Below the pieces are notes generated by a model. It was given only the letters and a program-made list of their open reading frames with translations. It had not been told where the DNA came from and made no database searches. The position numbers were made by a program, and so were the translations under genes. 64,000 nt of DNA from Pseudomonadota bacterium. Its GTDB lineage: Bacteria; Pseudomonadota; Gammaproteobacteria; Burkholderiales; Burkholderiaceae_C. Location of the stretch: assembly GCA_021816585.1 (NCBI GenBank), contig JAKAXL010000007.1, positions 29,119-93,118 on the forward strand, written 5' to 3'. How positions within the stretch are numbered: position 1 is the first letter of the stretch; the number at the start of each line of letters is the position of its first letter. Positions 56,545-64,000 of this stretch are shown here, one piece after another.

Positions 56545-57270
56545 ATGTCCCAGAGTCGTTTCGACGGGCGCGCGGCCGAGCAGCTGCGCGACATCCGTTT
56601 CACGCGTTCCTTCACCTGCCACGCCGAGGGCTCGGTGCTGGTCGAGTTCGGTCGCACGCGCGTGCTGTGCAACGCCAGCGTCGAGGAGAAGGTGCCGCCG
56701 CATCGGCGCGGCAGCGGCCTCGGCTGGGTCACCGCCGAGTACGGCATGCTGCCGCGCGCCACGCACACGCGCAGCGAGCGCGAGGTGCGGCGCGGGCGCC
56801 CGCAGGGGCGCACCGAGGAGATCCAGCGCCTGATCGGGCGCAGCCTGCGCAGCGTGTTCGACTTCTCCGCGCTGGGCGAACGCCAGATCGTGCTCGACTG
56901 CGACGTGCTGCAGGCCGACGGCGGCACGCGCACCGCCGCCATCACCGGCGCCGCGGTGGCCGCATGGGACGCCTGCGATCTGCTGCTGCGCAAGGGCGCG
57001 CTGTCCGTGCATCCGATGCGCGAGCTGGTCGGCGCGGTGTCGGTGGGCCTGCTCGGCGGGCGCGTGCTGGTGGACCTGGCCTACGAGGAGGACTCCACCT
57101 GCGACTGCGACATGAACGTGGTGGGCAGCGCCTCCGGCGGGCTGGTCGAGGTGCAGGGAACCGCCGAGGGCGAGCCTTTCAGCCGCGCGCAGCTCGACGC
57201 GCTGGTGGACGCCGCGCAGCGCGCGCTGGTGCGCATCCACGAACTGCAGCGCCAGGCGCTGCGCGGCTGA
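56545..57270 (+). CDS. rph: Ribonuclease PH
   Basis: Phosphorolytic 3' exonuclease that trims tRNA precursors. 241 residues. [57 protein letters not shown] and [17 protein letters not shown] are the usual family blocks, with the phosphate-binding Arg and late [17 protein letters not shown] acidic region. ATG 56545. Followed by rdgB at 14 bp, the common rph-rdgB-hemW order. Confidence 0.96.
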   Translation: MSQSRFDGRAAEQLRDIRFTRSFTCHAEGSVLVEFGRTRVLCNASVEEKVPPHRRGSGLGWVTAEYGMLPRATHTRSEREVRRGRPQGRTEEIQRLIGRSLRSVFDFSALGERQIVLDCDVLQADGGTRTAAITGAAVAAWDACDLLLRKGALSVHPMRELVGAVSVGLLGGRVLVDLAYEEDSTCDCDMNVVGSASGGLVEVQGTAEGEPFSRAQLDALVDAAQRALVRIHELQRQALRG

Positions 57271-57284
57271 GGCGGCGACAGCCG

Positions 57285-57938
57285 ATGCATCCCGCCGACC
57301 TCGTGCTGGCCACCGGCAACCCGGGCAAGCGCGCCGAGTTCGAGTCGCTGCTGGGCGGCCTGCAACTGCGCCTGCGCAGCCTCGATGCCTCGGTTCCCGA
57401 GTGCGACGAGCCCTTCGGCACCTTCGTCGAGAACGCGCTGGCCAAGGCGCGCCACGCCAGCCGCCACACCGCGGCGCCGGCGCTGGCCGACGATTCGGGC
57501 CTGTGCGTGCGCGCGCTGGACGGCGCGCCCGGAGTGCGCTCGGCACGCTACGCCGCCGCCGCCGACGGGCAGGCCGCGCTGCCCCGCGCCGAGCAGGACG
57601 CGCGCAACAACGAGCTGCTGCTGCAGCGCCTGCATGGCGCCGGCGACCGCCGCGCGCACTTCGTCTGCGTGCTGGTGGCGCTGCGCCATGCCGACGACCC
57701 GGAGCCGCTGGTCGCGCACGGCTGGCTGCACGGTACGGTGGCCGGGCATCCGGCCGGCGAGGGCGGCTTCGGCTACGACCCGCTGTTCGTGCTGCCGCAG
57801 CAGGGACTGACCCTGGCGCAGCTCGACCCCGCGCAGAAGAACCGCATCAGCCACCGCGCGCGCGCGGCCGGGCAGATGGCGCAGCTGCTGCAGGCCTTCT
57901 GGGGAATCACCCCGACGGCGCAGCACCAGAGCATCTGA
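57285..57938 (+). CDS. rdgB: XTP/dITP pyrophosphatase (RdgB/HAM1)
   Basis: Hydrolyses non-canonical purine triphosphates (XTP, ITP, dITP), avoiding their incorporation. 217 residues. LVLATGNPGKRAEFESLL at the start, TFVENALAKARHAS near 45, ALADDSGLCVRALDGAPGVRSARYA near 65-90 and GEGGFGYDPLFV near 165 are the HAM1 motifs. ATG 57285. Its stop overlaps the hemW start as TGATG, showing translational coupling. Confidence 0.96.
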   Translation: MHPADLVLATGNPGKRAEFESLLGGLQLRLRSLDASVPECDEPFGTFVENALAKARHASRHTAAPALADDSGLCVRALDGAPGVRSARYAAAADGQAALPRAEQDARNNELLLQRLHGAGDRRAHFVCVLVALRHADDPEPLVAHGWLHGTVAGHPAGEGGFGYDPLFVLPQQGLTLAQLDPAQKNRISHRARAAGQMAQLLQAFWGITPTAQHQSI

Positions 57939-59221
57939 TGCGCGAGATCCGGCTGCAGCCGCAGCAGCCGGCGCCCGCGCAGGCGCCGGCCGAGCACGAC
58001 GAGGCGCTGCAGCGCGCCGCCGCCCGGTTGCCGCGCCAGATGCGCCCCGGCACGCTGCAGCTGCGCGAGCTGCCGCCGCTGAGCCTGTACGTGCACCTGC
58101 CGTGGTGCCTGCGCAAGTGCCCATACTGCGACTTCAACTCCCACGCGCGGCGCGAGGGGCGCGGCGAGATCCCCGAGCGCGACTACGTGCGCGCGCTGCT
58201 GCAGGACCTGGAGACGGCGCTGCCGCTGGTGTGGGGGCGCACCGTGCTCAGCGTGTTCCTCGGCGGCGGCACGCCCAGCCTGTTCTCGCCCGCGGCCGTC
58301 GATGAACTGCTGGCCGGGATCCGCGCGCGACTGCGCCTGAGCAGCGACGCCGAGATCACGCTGGAGGCCAACCCCGGCACCTTCGAGCGCGAGCGTTTCG
58401 CCGGCTACGCGGCCGCCGGCGTGAACCGCATCTCGATCGGCGTGCAGAGCTTCGACGACGCCATGCTGCAGCGCCTCGGGCGGGTGCACGACAGCGCGCA
58501 GGCCTGCGCGGCCATCGAGGAAGCGGCGCGGGTGATGCCGAGTTTCAACATCGACCTGATGTTCGCGCTGCCGGGGCAGGACCTCGGGCACGCGCGCGCC
58601 GAGCTGCGACGCGCGCTGGAGTTCGCGCCGCCGCATCTGTCGCTGTACCAGCTCAACATCGAGCCGCAGACCGCCTTCGCCAGGCGCCCGCCGCCGGACC
58701 TGCCGCAACCCGACCTCGCCGCCGACATGCAGCAGTCGCTGGCCGAGCAGGCCGCCGCCGCCGGGCTGCAGCGCTACGAGGTCTCGGCCTACGCCCGACC
58801 CGGCCACGCCAGCCGCCACAACCGCAACTACTGGGAGTTCGGCGACTACCTCGGGATCGGCGCCGGCGCGCATTCCAAGCTGTCCTTCGCCCACCGCATC
58901 GTGCGGCAGACCCGCCACGCCCAGCCCGAGCGCTACATGGAGCAGGCGGCGCGCGGGCTGGCGCTGGACTCCGAGCACGAGGTGGCGCGGCGCGAGCTGC
59001 CTTTCGAGTTCCTGCTCAACGCGCTGCGCCTGCGCGAGGGCTTCGACCCGCGCAGCTACAGCGAGCGCACCGGGCTGCCGCTGTCGAGCCTGCAGCCCGG
59101 GCTGCAACGCGCCGTCGACCTCGGACTGCTGCAGGCCGGCCCCGCCCGCATCACAGCCACGCCGCGCGGCTGGGACCTGCTGAACGAGGTGCTGCAACTG
59201 TTCCTGGCCCCCGAGGCCTGA
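57938..59221 (+). CDS. hemW: Heme chaperone HemW (radical SAM, HemN-like)
   Basis: 427-residue heme-binding radical SAM protein, related to coproporphyrinogen dehydrogenase but without that activity in characterised members. An Arg/Gln/Pro-rich extension of about 48 residues precedes LSLYVHLPWCLRKCPYCDF, with the cluster motif CxxxCxxC. Then SVFLGGGTPSLFS, ISIGVQSFDD, NIDLMFALPGQ and GIGAGAHS (family SAM and GGGTP motifs). The characteristic HemN fourth Cys is absent as expected. The N-terminal extension beyond other HemW proteins is unexplained but in frame. Followed by tRNA-Ser. Confidence 0.92.
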   Translation: MREIRLQPQQPAPAQAPAEHDEALQRAAARLPRQMRPGTLQLRELPPLSLYVHLPWCLRKCPYCDFNSHARREGRGEIPERDYVRALLQDLETALPLVWGRTVLSVFLGGGTPSLFSPAAVDELLAGIRARLRLSSDAEITLEANPGTFERERFAGYAAAGVNRISIGVQSFDDAMLQRLGRVHDSAQACAAIEEAARVMPSFNIDLMFALPGQDLGHARAELRRALEFAPPHLSLYQLNIEPQTAFARRPPPDLPQPDLAADMQQSLAEQAAAAGLQRYEVSAYARPGHASRHNRNYWEFGDYLGIGAGAHSKLSFAHRIVRQTRHAQPERYMEQAARGLALDSEHEVARRELPFEFLLNALRLREGFDPRSYSERTGLPLSSLQPGLQRAVDLGLLQAGPARITATPRGWDLLNEVLQLFLAPEA

Positions 59222-59233
59222 GGCGCGCGCCCT

Positions 59234-59239
59234 TACAAT
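59234..59239 (+). promoter_or_regulatory. -10 element TACAAT for tRNA-Ser
   Basis: TACAAT 12 bp before the mature tRNA-Ser 5' end. No good -35 at the usual distance. Confidence 0.4.
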
Positions 59240-59251
59240 GCCGGGTTCCCC

Positions 59252-59339
59252 GGAAGCGTGGCAGAGTGGTCGATTGCACCGGTCTTGAAAACCGGCGACG
59301 GGCAACCGTCCGTGAGTTCGAATCTCACCGCTTCCGCCA
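59252..59339 (+). tRNA. tRNA-Ser (anticodon TGA)
   Basis: 88-base class II tRNA. Acceptor GGAAGCG pairs with CGCTTCC, CCA encoded; anticodon arm CCGGT-CTTGAAA-ACCGG gives TGA; a long variable arm (CGACGGGCAACCGTC) follows; T arm GTGAG-TTCGAAT-CTCAC. It is the start of the AT-richer accessory segment, and tRNA-Ser genes are frequent integration sites. Confidence 0.95.
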
Positions 59340-59538
59340 AAGCGCACGAACAAGCCGCCTTGGCATGCCGATGGTTCGCTGCCATGGCCTGTGCTGGCAG
59401 CCTGCTAGACGACCCAGCGGGCGCGGGAGGCGCGTGCAAGCGTCGGCGGCAGCCCTTGGGGGCATCTGTCGTTGGATGTCTCGACGGTAAAAGGCTGGTT
59501 CGCAGCGGCCTTCGCAAAGGTCTATGCGTTTGCAATTT

Positions 59539-59555
59539 GTACCCTTTATAGGTAC
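59539..59555 (+). promoter_or_regulatory. Inverted repeat upstream of AbiEi (probable autoregulation site)
   Basis: GTACC-CTTTATA-GGTAC, a perfect 5-bp inverted repeat around an AT-rich CTTTATA core, 22 bp before the antitoxin ATG. In studied AbiE systems the antitoxin represses its own promoter through inverted repeats at this position. Confidence 0.5.
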
Positions 59556-59576
59556 GCTTTGAAAACGAACGGAGCC

Positions 59577-60401
59577 ATGCTGCCTGCGTCTCTCTCCCCT
59601 CCGCACGCCCGCATCAGCGGGTTGGTCGCCCTCTTGCTGGACCAATTGCAGGGGCGAGGGCAACTCGTCGCCAGTGTGCCCGAATTGCAGGCACTGAGCG
59701 GGCTGAGCCCGCTGGCGGTCAGGCGCCAACTGGAGCACTTGACCGACCGAGTGGTCCGACTGCCGGGCCGACCCAGCTGCTTTCTCGTGGTTCCTCCCGA
59801 GCACCGTTTGCGAGGTGCGCCACCCGCGGCCTACTGGCTGGCTGACTACTTCCGCTTGCGCCAAAAGCCGTACTACGTCGGCCTGCTGTCCGCTGCCGCC
59901 TTGCACGGCTCTGCGCAGCAGGCGGTGCAGCTCACGCAAGTCCTGACAACCACGCCTACTCGGGCCGTCGAGGTGGGCAGCGTGCGTGTGGAGTTTCATG
60001 TCAAGGAAAGCTTGCTGGACACTCCGCTGACGCCCATCAGGGGGCTTGCGGCGCCCCTTGCCGTAAGCAGCCCTGAAGCGACGGCGCTGGACTTGCTGGC
60101 CTTCCAGCGCTGCGTGGGAGGCGTGGTCCGTGCGGCCGAGGTCGTCGCCGGCATGCTTCCTGCGATGAGCGCTGCGGGGTGGCGTCGCGCCTTGCCTCAT
60201 GCGCCACAGGCCGTGCGGCAGCGAGCCGGATACGTCTTGGACGTCCTGGGGGCCCACCGTTTCGCCAAACTCGTCCAGGCCAGCTTGCCCTCCAAGTTGC
60301 ATGGGGTGCTTTTGCAGCCGGCCACACCGTCGCTGGGCACGAGTGAACGATTGCCGTGGAGAGTGGAGGACAACGTCGGACTCCAAGGAGCTTTGCGTTG
60401 A
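59577..60401 (+). CDS. abiEi: AbiEi-family antitoxin (type IV toxin-antitoxin)
   Basis: 274 residues. N-terminal winged-helix DNA-binding segment (LSGLSPLAVRRQLEHLTDR, about 38-56), then the AbiEi C-terminal domain with YYVGLLSAAALHG near 100-112 and the EATALDLLAFQRCVGG block near 167-182 seen in this family. In characterised AbiE systems it represses the operon and neutralises the toxin. ATG 59577 follows GGAG at 5-6 bases. GC and codon use are lower and more mixed than the neighbours, suggesting transfer. Stop overlaps the toxin start (TGATG). Confidence 0.82.
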   Translation: MLPASLSPPHARISGLVALLLDQLQGRGQLVASVPELQALSGLSPLAVRRQLEHLTDRVVRLPGRPSCFLVVPPEHRLRGAPPAAYWLADYFRLRQKPYYVGLLSAAALHGSAQQAVQLTQVLTTTPTRAVEVGSVRVEFHVKESLLDTPLTPIRGLAAPLAVSSPEATALDLLAFQRCVGGVVRAAEVVAGMLPAMSAAGWRRALPHAPQAVRQRAGYVLDVLGAHRFAKLVQASLPSKLHGVLLQPATPSLGTSERLPWRVEDNVGLQGALR

Positions 60402-61249
60402 TGGCGCTTACCTTGCAGGATGTGCTTGCGCACCAAGAGACAGTGCAGTGGCCCGAGCTCTACCAGGTAGAGCAGGACCTGCTCCTCAGCCTTGCGATGA
60501 ACGCCATCTTCAACGACAGGTTTCTGTCGGAACAAGTGGCCATGCGCGGTGGAACGGTGCTGCACAAAGTGCACCTCGCTCCCGCAGTGCGCTACTCCGA
60601 GGATATGGACCTCGTGGCCGTGGCCGACCGGCCTGAACAGCACATTCAACGAGCCGTGAATCGGGTGCTGCGCCCGGTCCTGGGCAAGGAGCAGTCCTCC
60701 GCATGGACCTGGTTGAAGTTGGCCGTGCGCAATGCCGCCAGGCCCTCGCGCATCCTGCGCTGCATCTTCAAGATTCGAAGCGTCAGCGAGCCCGCACGGG
60801 AGTTGACCATCGAGGTGGAAGTCAACGTCTCGGAGCGCACGCCGCAGTTCGAACTGCAGCGCTTGCCCTTTACCTTCGGCTTTCGAGGAGAGCAACGTGC
60901 GGCGTCTATCGTCTCGTTCAACATCGACGAGATGCTGGCGACGAAGATGAGAGCTGCGTTTCAGCGCAGGAAAGGTCGCGACTTGTTCGACCTGTATTGG
61001 GCTTTGACAGCCCAGACCGCGTTGCCGGTGGACACGGCCCGGGTGCTCGATGCGTTTCGGCACTACATGCAACAGGAGTCCACCGTGGTACCGCGCGGTG
61101 AGTTCATTGCGCACCTCGAAGGTTGCTTGGCGGACACGGTAGGGTTCTGCCGCGACATGGACGCGTTGCTGAAGCGAAGCGTTGCCTACGACCCCGCATA
61201 TGCGGCGAGCTTGGTCACCGAGCGCCTTTTGAGCCGGCTTCCCGAGTAG
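60401..61249 (+). CDS. abiEii: AbiEii-family nucleotidyltransferase toxin
   Basis: 282 residues of the DNA polymerase beta-like nucleotidyltransferase group. Visible motifs: MRGGTVLHK near residue 48-56 (usual K/R-G-G-T), YSEDMDLV near 67 with the Asp pair, an EVEVNV metal-binding strand near 145, and the ATKMRAAFQRRKGRDLFDLYW motif (usual K-x-R..RD-x-xDL) near 185-205. AAGGAG precedes ATG 60401 by 10 bp, and the start overlaps the antitoxin stop by one base. In studied systems it blocks growth by modifying tRNA or other RNA. The 259-bp gap after it shows no gene. Confidence 0.85.
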   Translation: MALTLQDVLAHQETVQWPELYQVEQDLLLSLAMNAIFNDRFLSEQVAMRGGTVLHKVHLAPAVRYSEDMDLVAVADRPEQHIQRAVNRVLRPVLGKEQSSAWTWLKLAVRNAARPSRILRCIFKIRSVSEPARELTIEVEVNVSERTPQFELQRLPFTFGFRGEQRAASIVSFNIDEMLATKMRAAFQRRKGRDLFDLYWALTAQTALPVDTARVLDAFRHYMQQESTVVPRGEFIAHLEGCLADTVGFCRDMDALLKRSVAYDPAYAASLVTERLLSRLPE

Positions 61250-61508
61250 TTCGCCTGACGCTCAAATTCGTGCAGTAGTGGGAGGCCGCGCCGGCTTCGA
61301 CAAGGCGCAAGGCGCCCGGCACACCTTCGGGCGCGGGGCCGTCGATGGCCCCCGTCAACCCTGAGGTATGCCGGGCTCTGGTCGACTGGCGGGCCTGTGA
61401 GCGCAACGAAAGCCGGGCCTTCGGATCGGGCCGTCGCCCGAATGACGGCTCCGGGTGGCTCCTGGCGGTCCGCTCGCTGCGATGCGCAGCAGGCCGCCGG
61501 TTGCGGGC

Positions 61509-62243
61509 TCACCACGCAAGCGGTGCGTCCGCACTGAAGAATCCGCCGGACGCGCCGTCGTCGCCGATCAGCGCGTAGTGCAGCGCAGCCGCGGCTCCTT
61601 CGGCGACGGTCTGCGTTCCTCGGTGGTGATTCAGATCCGTGGCGGTGAAGCCGGGGTTCACCGCGTTCACCTTGATGCCCGTGTCCCGCAGTTCTCCCGC
61701 GAGCTGGACCGTGAGCATGTTCAAGGCCGACTTCGATGCGCTGTAGCCCAGCAACCTGTACGCGGCGTATTTCCACTGCGGATCCGAGTTCAGCGTCAGC
61801 GAACCGAGTTCACTCGACACGTTGACGATTCGCCCGGCAGGCGAGCGCCGCAGCAAGGGCAGCATGGCCTGGGTGATGGCCAGCGTGCCGAAGAAATTGG
61901 TCTCGAAAATTCGCCGGACGGCCTCGATGTCGGCCGCTGACGGCGCGGCATCGCGTGGATCGCCGATGCCGGCGTTGTTGACCAGCACGTCCAGACGGCC
62001 GAACTCGTCGCCGACGCGCCGCGCTACCGCGGCCAACGTGGCTGGCCGACCCAGGTCGACGGCCACGAACCGAGCGTCGAGGCCCTGGGATTGCAGCTGC
62101 GCCGCGGCGGCTTCGCCCAGCGCCGCATTGCGTGCGCCCAGCAGGACGGTGCATCCGCGTCGCGCAAGCTCACGAGCGACTTCATGGCCGATGCCTTTGT
62201 TGGCGCCGGTGACCAGGGCGATTCGTGGGGTGGTTTGCTGCAT
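61509..62243 (-). CDS. SDR-family oxidoreductase
   Basis: 244-residue classical short-chain dehydrogenase. Rossmann TGANKGIGHEVA at residues 12-23, NNAGIGDP near 88, catalytic SSELG, then the YSASK triad motif near 170, and NAVNPGFTATDLN near 197. The cofactor pattern (TGANKGIG, no basic residue to bind NADP seen at the beta-2 end beyond GARN) does not settle NAD versus NADP. Substrate unknown. Divergent from a TetR gene with a small palindrome between them, so it is probably the regulated target. Confidence 0.9.
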   Translation of the reverse strand: MQQTTPRIALVTGANKGIGHEVARELARRGCTVLLGARNAALGEAAAAQLQSQGLDARFVAVDLGRPATLAAVARRVGDEFGRLDVLVNNAGIGDPRDAAPSAADIEAVRRIFETNFFGTLAITQAMLPLLRRSPAGRIVNVSSELGSLTLNSDPQWKYAAYRLLGYSASKSALNMLTVQLAGELRDTGIKVNAVNPGFTATDLNHHRGTQTVAEGAAAALHYALIGDDGASGGFFSADAPLAW

Positions 62244-62285
62244 GTGATGGTCTCTTCGTCAGGGCGGGTTCGATGCTGCAGTTTA

Positions 62286-62299
62286 TGAAGAATCCTTCA
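62286..62299. promoter_or_regulatory. Palindromic operator candidate between SDR and TetR genes
   Basis: TGAAGAATCCTTCA reads nearly the same in reverse complement (12 of 14). It lies in the 72-bp gap between divergent genes, overlapping the space before the TetR -10. Likely TetR binding site. Confidence 0.45.
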
Positions 62300-62303
62300 G
62301 ATC

Positions 62304-62309
62304 TAGAAT
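62304..62309 (+). promoter_or_regulatory. -10 TAGAAT at the TetR gene start
   Basis: TAGAAT ends 6 bases before the ATG at 62316, so the predicted transcript starts at the ATG (leaderless). The operator palindrome is 5 bp upstream, suited to repression. Confidence 0.4.
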
Positions 62310-62315
62310 TCGCAT

Positions 62316-62951
62316 ATGTCGCAGCCGTCATCCGCCGCTCTCCAGCCCCGCAAACAGCCGCGGCAGGCGCGATCGCAGGTCACGGTGGACGCCATCTTCG
62401 AGGCGACCATTCAGGTTTTGCTGGGCGACGGAGCGCGGCGCCTGACGACCACGCGCGTGGCCGAGCGCGCCGGCGTCTCGGTCGGCACGCTGTATCAGTA
62501 CTACCCGAACAAGCAGGCGCTGCTCTTTGCGGTGCTGCAGCGTCACCTGGCTCGGGTCGCGGAGGCCGTCGAGGCGGCCGCGCGGGCGACGCATCATGCC
62601 CGGCTGAGCGTCATGGTCGCGGCGGTGGTCGGGGCCTTCGTGCATGCCAAGACCGAGCGCATCGACGAGGCATGTGCGCTCTACCGTGTCGCCAGCGAGC
62701 TGGATTCCACCGAACTCGTGAAGGCCGTCGCAAGGCGCAATCGCGCCGCGATCTCGGCCATGCTGGCGACCGCCTCCGACGCACGCTTCGACGACCTGGC
62801 GCTGATCTCGTTCATGTTCTCCGCCGCGATGGCCGGCCCGACCCGCGCGATGCTCGAAGGCGGGGCATCCCCGAAGATGCTGCGGGCCTTGCGTGGGCAG
62901 ATGGAGTCGCTGTGTCTGGGTTATCTCCGGCACGAGGCGTTGCCTGCCTGA
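62316..62951 (+). CDS. TetR-family transcriptional regulator
   Basis: 211 residues. N-terminal helix-turn-helix (about 20-65): RQARSQVTVDAIFEAT, then TTTRVAERAGVSVGTLYQYYPNKQALL, the characteristic TetR recognition helix. The ligand-binding part is helical without diagnostic motifs, so the inducer is unknown. Divergent from the SDR gene; likely represses it and itself via the palindrome. No ribosome site is visible, consistent with a leaderless start. Confidence 0.92.
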   Translation: MSQPSSAALQPRKQPRQARSQVTVDAIFEATIQVLLGDGARRLTTTRVAERAGVSVGTLYQYYPNKQALLFAVLQRHLARVAEAVEAAARATHHARLSVMVAAVVGAFVHAKTERIDEACALYRVASELDSTELVKAVARRNRAAISAMLATASDARFDDLALISFMFSAAMAGPTRAMLEGGASPKMLRALRGQMESLCLGYLRHEALPA

Positions 62952-63006
62952 ACGTGAGGGAGTGTCCCCGAGCCGGCGTTGCGTCCCGGAACATCGGCAC
63001 AGCCCG

Positions 63007-63990
63007 CTAGGTGGTCGATCTCGTGTCCCGGTCCGCGTGCTCGCCTCGGTGGACTCCGGGCGGCTGCGCCATGCCGGCCCGGCCCGCGGGCTGCAGCGCC
63101 TCGCGCGGCAGCGGCCCGGCGAGCTGCGCGAGCAGGCAGCCCAGCCAGGAGGCACCCTCGCTTCCCCCTTCGGCCGCAAACGCCGCCGGCAGCTCGCGCC
63201 ACGGCAGCCGTGGCTGCCGGTGGTGCGTGGCGTGGTAGTTGAAATGCAGCATCGCCGTCGAGGCCCAGCGCGGCAGCCCCGGCGTCAGCACCTCGCTGCC
63301 GTCGAGCGCCGTGCCGTAGTGGTAGAGGTTGTCATGCATCGAGACCAGCAGCGCGCGCCCGAGGAGAAACAGCGCCAGCATCCACCATGCCGGCCCCCAG
63401 CAGACGAAGGCCACGCCCCACGACAGCGTGATGGCGGCAGCATCGAGGCGTGCCTGGCGCAGTCCGTCGCCACGAAGCAGCGCGGCGGTCAGCCGTGACG
63501 CCAACCCGGATTGCGGATCCAGGCGGCGCTGCAGGCCTTCGATGCTGCCGCGCGGCAGCCACACCAAGGCATTGCCGGCCAGTTCGGTCAGGTACAGGCC
63601 GCCGAGCAACCAGGCGTAGTAGCGCAGCACCTCGGCGCGAGAACGGTCGCTCCCGCACACCTCGCTGGCATCCTGCGGCTGGCGGTTGTAGCGATGGTGC
63701 AGCAAGTGCCCGGTCCGCAGTAGCGCGTAGGGTGCGCCGAAGCACCACGACAACATGCGACCCCAGCGCCGGTTCACCGCGGCGCCGGGGTCGAGCACCC
63801 CGTGCATGCACTCGTGGATCAGGGCCCATAGGGTCAGTGTGACGAGGCACGCGGGCAGCAGCAGCAGGCCCCAGGCCGGGCGCTCGCGAACCAGCCAGGG
63901 CAGTACGAAGCACAGCAGCATCTGCAGCAGCAGCATGGTTGCGGCGATGCGGCGACTCGATGCGGCACGGGGCGACGTGGCGGCGGTCAT
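63007..63990 (-). CDS. Fatty acid desaturase family membrane protein
   Basis: 327 residues, integral membrane diiron enzyme. The three His boxes are present: HECMHG near residue 59, HLLHHRYN near 96, and HATHHRQP near 258, plus hydrophobic pairs of helices between them. It resembles membrane acyl/alkane/sterol desaturases; substrate cannot be assigned. The N-terminus TAATSPRAASSRRIAATMLLL begins within the window. The C-terminus is variable and may be slightly extended. Convergent with the TetR gene, 55 bp apart with nothing notable. Upstream sequence is outside the window. Confidence 0.88.
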   Translation of the reverse strand: MTAATSPRAASSRRIAATMLLLQMLLCFVLPWLVRERPAWGLLLLPACLVTLTLWALIHECMHGVLDPGAAVNRRWGRMLSWCFGAPYALLRTGHLLHHRYNRQPQDASEVCGSDRSRAEVLRYYAWLLGGLYLTELAGNALVWLPRGSIEGLQRRLDPQSGLASRLTAALLRGDGLRQARLDAAAITLSWGVAFVCWGPAWWMLALFLLGRALLVSMHDNLYHYGTALDGSEVLTPGLPRWASTAMLHFNYHATHHRQPRLPWRELPAAFAAEGGSEGASWLGCLLAQLAGPLPREALQPAGRAGMAQPPGVHRGEHADRDTRSTT

Positions 63991-64000
63991 TGCGGTGGGG

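Noticed and set aside
59340-59576. Possible extra gene or att site between tRNA-Ser and abiEi
   Set aside because: Short frames here have no ribosome site. I looked for a repeat of the tRNA 3' end (GCTTCCGCCA) further right and did not see one.
59472-59576. Upstream extension of AbiEi in the ORF track
   Set aside because: It would run through the inverted repeat and promoter region and has no family similarity; ATG 59577 with GGAG fits better.
61250-61508. Small ORFs on both strands between abiEii and the SDR gene
   Set aside because: None has a ribosome site, plausible composition or family resemblance; treated as an empty intergenic region.

Overview
The window is a 64 kb stretch of very GC-rich chromosome (about 70% by eye), almost entirely coding, with gene orders typical of Burkholderiales (Betaproteobacteria): gmk-rpoZ-spoT next to yicC, a Ser/Thr kinase-PP2C pair followed by rph-rdgB-hemW, lptF/lptG divergent from pepA-holC, and rpmB-rpmG. 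The partial sulfide:quinone oxidoreductase at the left edge suggests a bacterium able to oxidise sulfide. I cannot name the genus. There are no rRNA genes, insertion sequences, CRISPR arrays, phage modules or origins.

Layout. 1-5.2 kb: sulfide:quinone oxidoreductase end (+), then ppnP, argG with an unusual Lys/Ala tail, an old-yellow-enzyme reductase and a succinate-semialdehyde dehydrogenase (all -). 5.3-9.8 kb: alaS-coaBC-dut (+). 10-15 kb: a three-gene export operon resembling E. coli yhiI-rbbA-yhhJ. 15-19.3 kb: slyD (-), a ribosomal-oxygenase-like cupin protein and a small partner (+), a tiny Ala-rich lipoprotein, ribosomal proteins L33/L28 and apaH (-). 19.4-23.2 kb: phosphomannomutase, waaC, waaA for LPS core and its sugars (+). 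23.1-28.5 kb: rhodanese, isoaspartyl-methyltransferase-like protein, an NRAMP-like metal transporter with a Fur-like box, trmB, tRNA-Gly(CCC), an aminotransferase and a hypoxanthine-DNA-glycosylase-like protein. 28.6-34.1 kb: a lone PilB/GspE ATPase followed by a complete MCE/Mla-type lipid transport cluster. 34.1-37.7 kb: recQ, a fumarylacetoacetase-family hydrolase and a divergent crotonase (-). 37.9-43.1 kb: FimV-like protein (+), cysB, lptG, lptF (-). 43.2-45.5 kb: pepA, holC and a small repeat-containing protein. 45.7-49.5 kb: three tandem periplasmic LivK-like binding proteins without a permease. 49.7-59.3 kb: greB, spoT, rpoZ, gmk, yicC, kinase/phosphatase pair, rph, rdgB, hemW, tRNA-Ser(UGA). 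59.3-61.3 kb: an AbiE-type toxin-antitoxin pair, visibly lower in GC, inserted after the tRNA. 61.5-64 kb: an SDR/TetR divergent pair and a fatty acid desaturase.

How it fits together. Much of the window serves the envelope: LPS sugar supply and core assembly (phosphomannomutase, waaC, waaA), LPS export (lptFG), lipid trafficking (MCE cluster), and the RbbA-like exporter. The rest is housekeeping for translation, nucleotide hygiene (dut, rdgB, hypoxanthine glycosylase, apaH, gmk) and the stringent response. The accessory signals most worth following are the tRNA-Ser/AbiE insertion, the non-canonical NRAMP-like transporter under a probable Fur site, the LivK triplication, the ArgG tail and a perfect (G5C)3G5 quadruplex motif inside a coding sequence. 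I did not find a clearly new multigene system; the best candidates are poorly characterised small partners (after the cupin gene and after holC).
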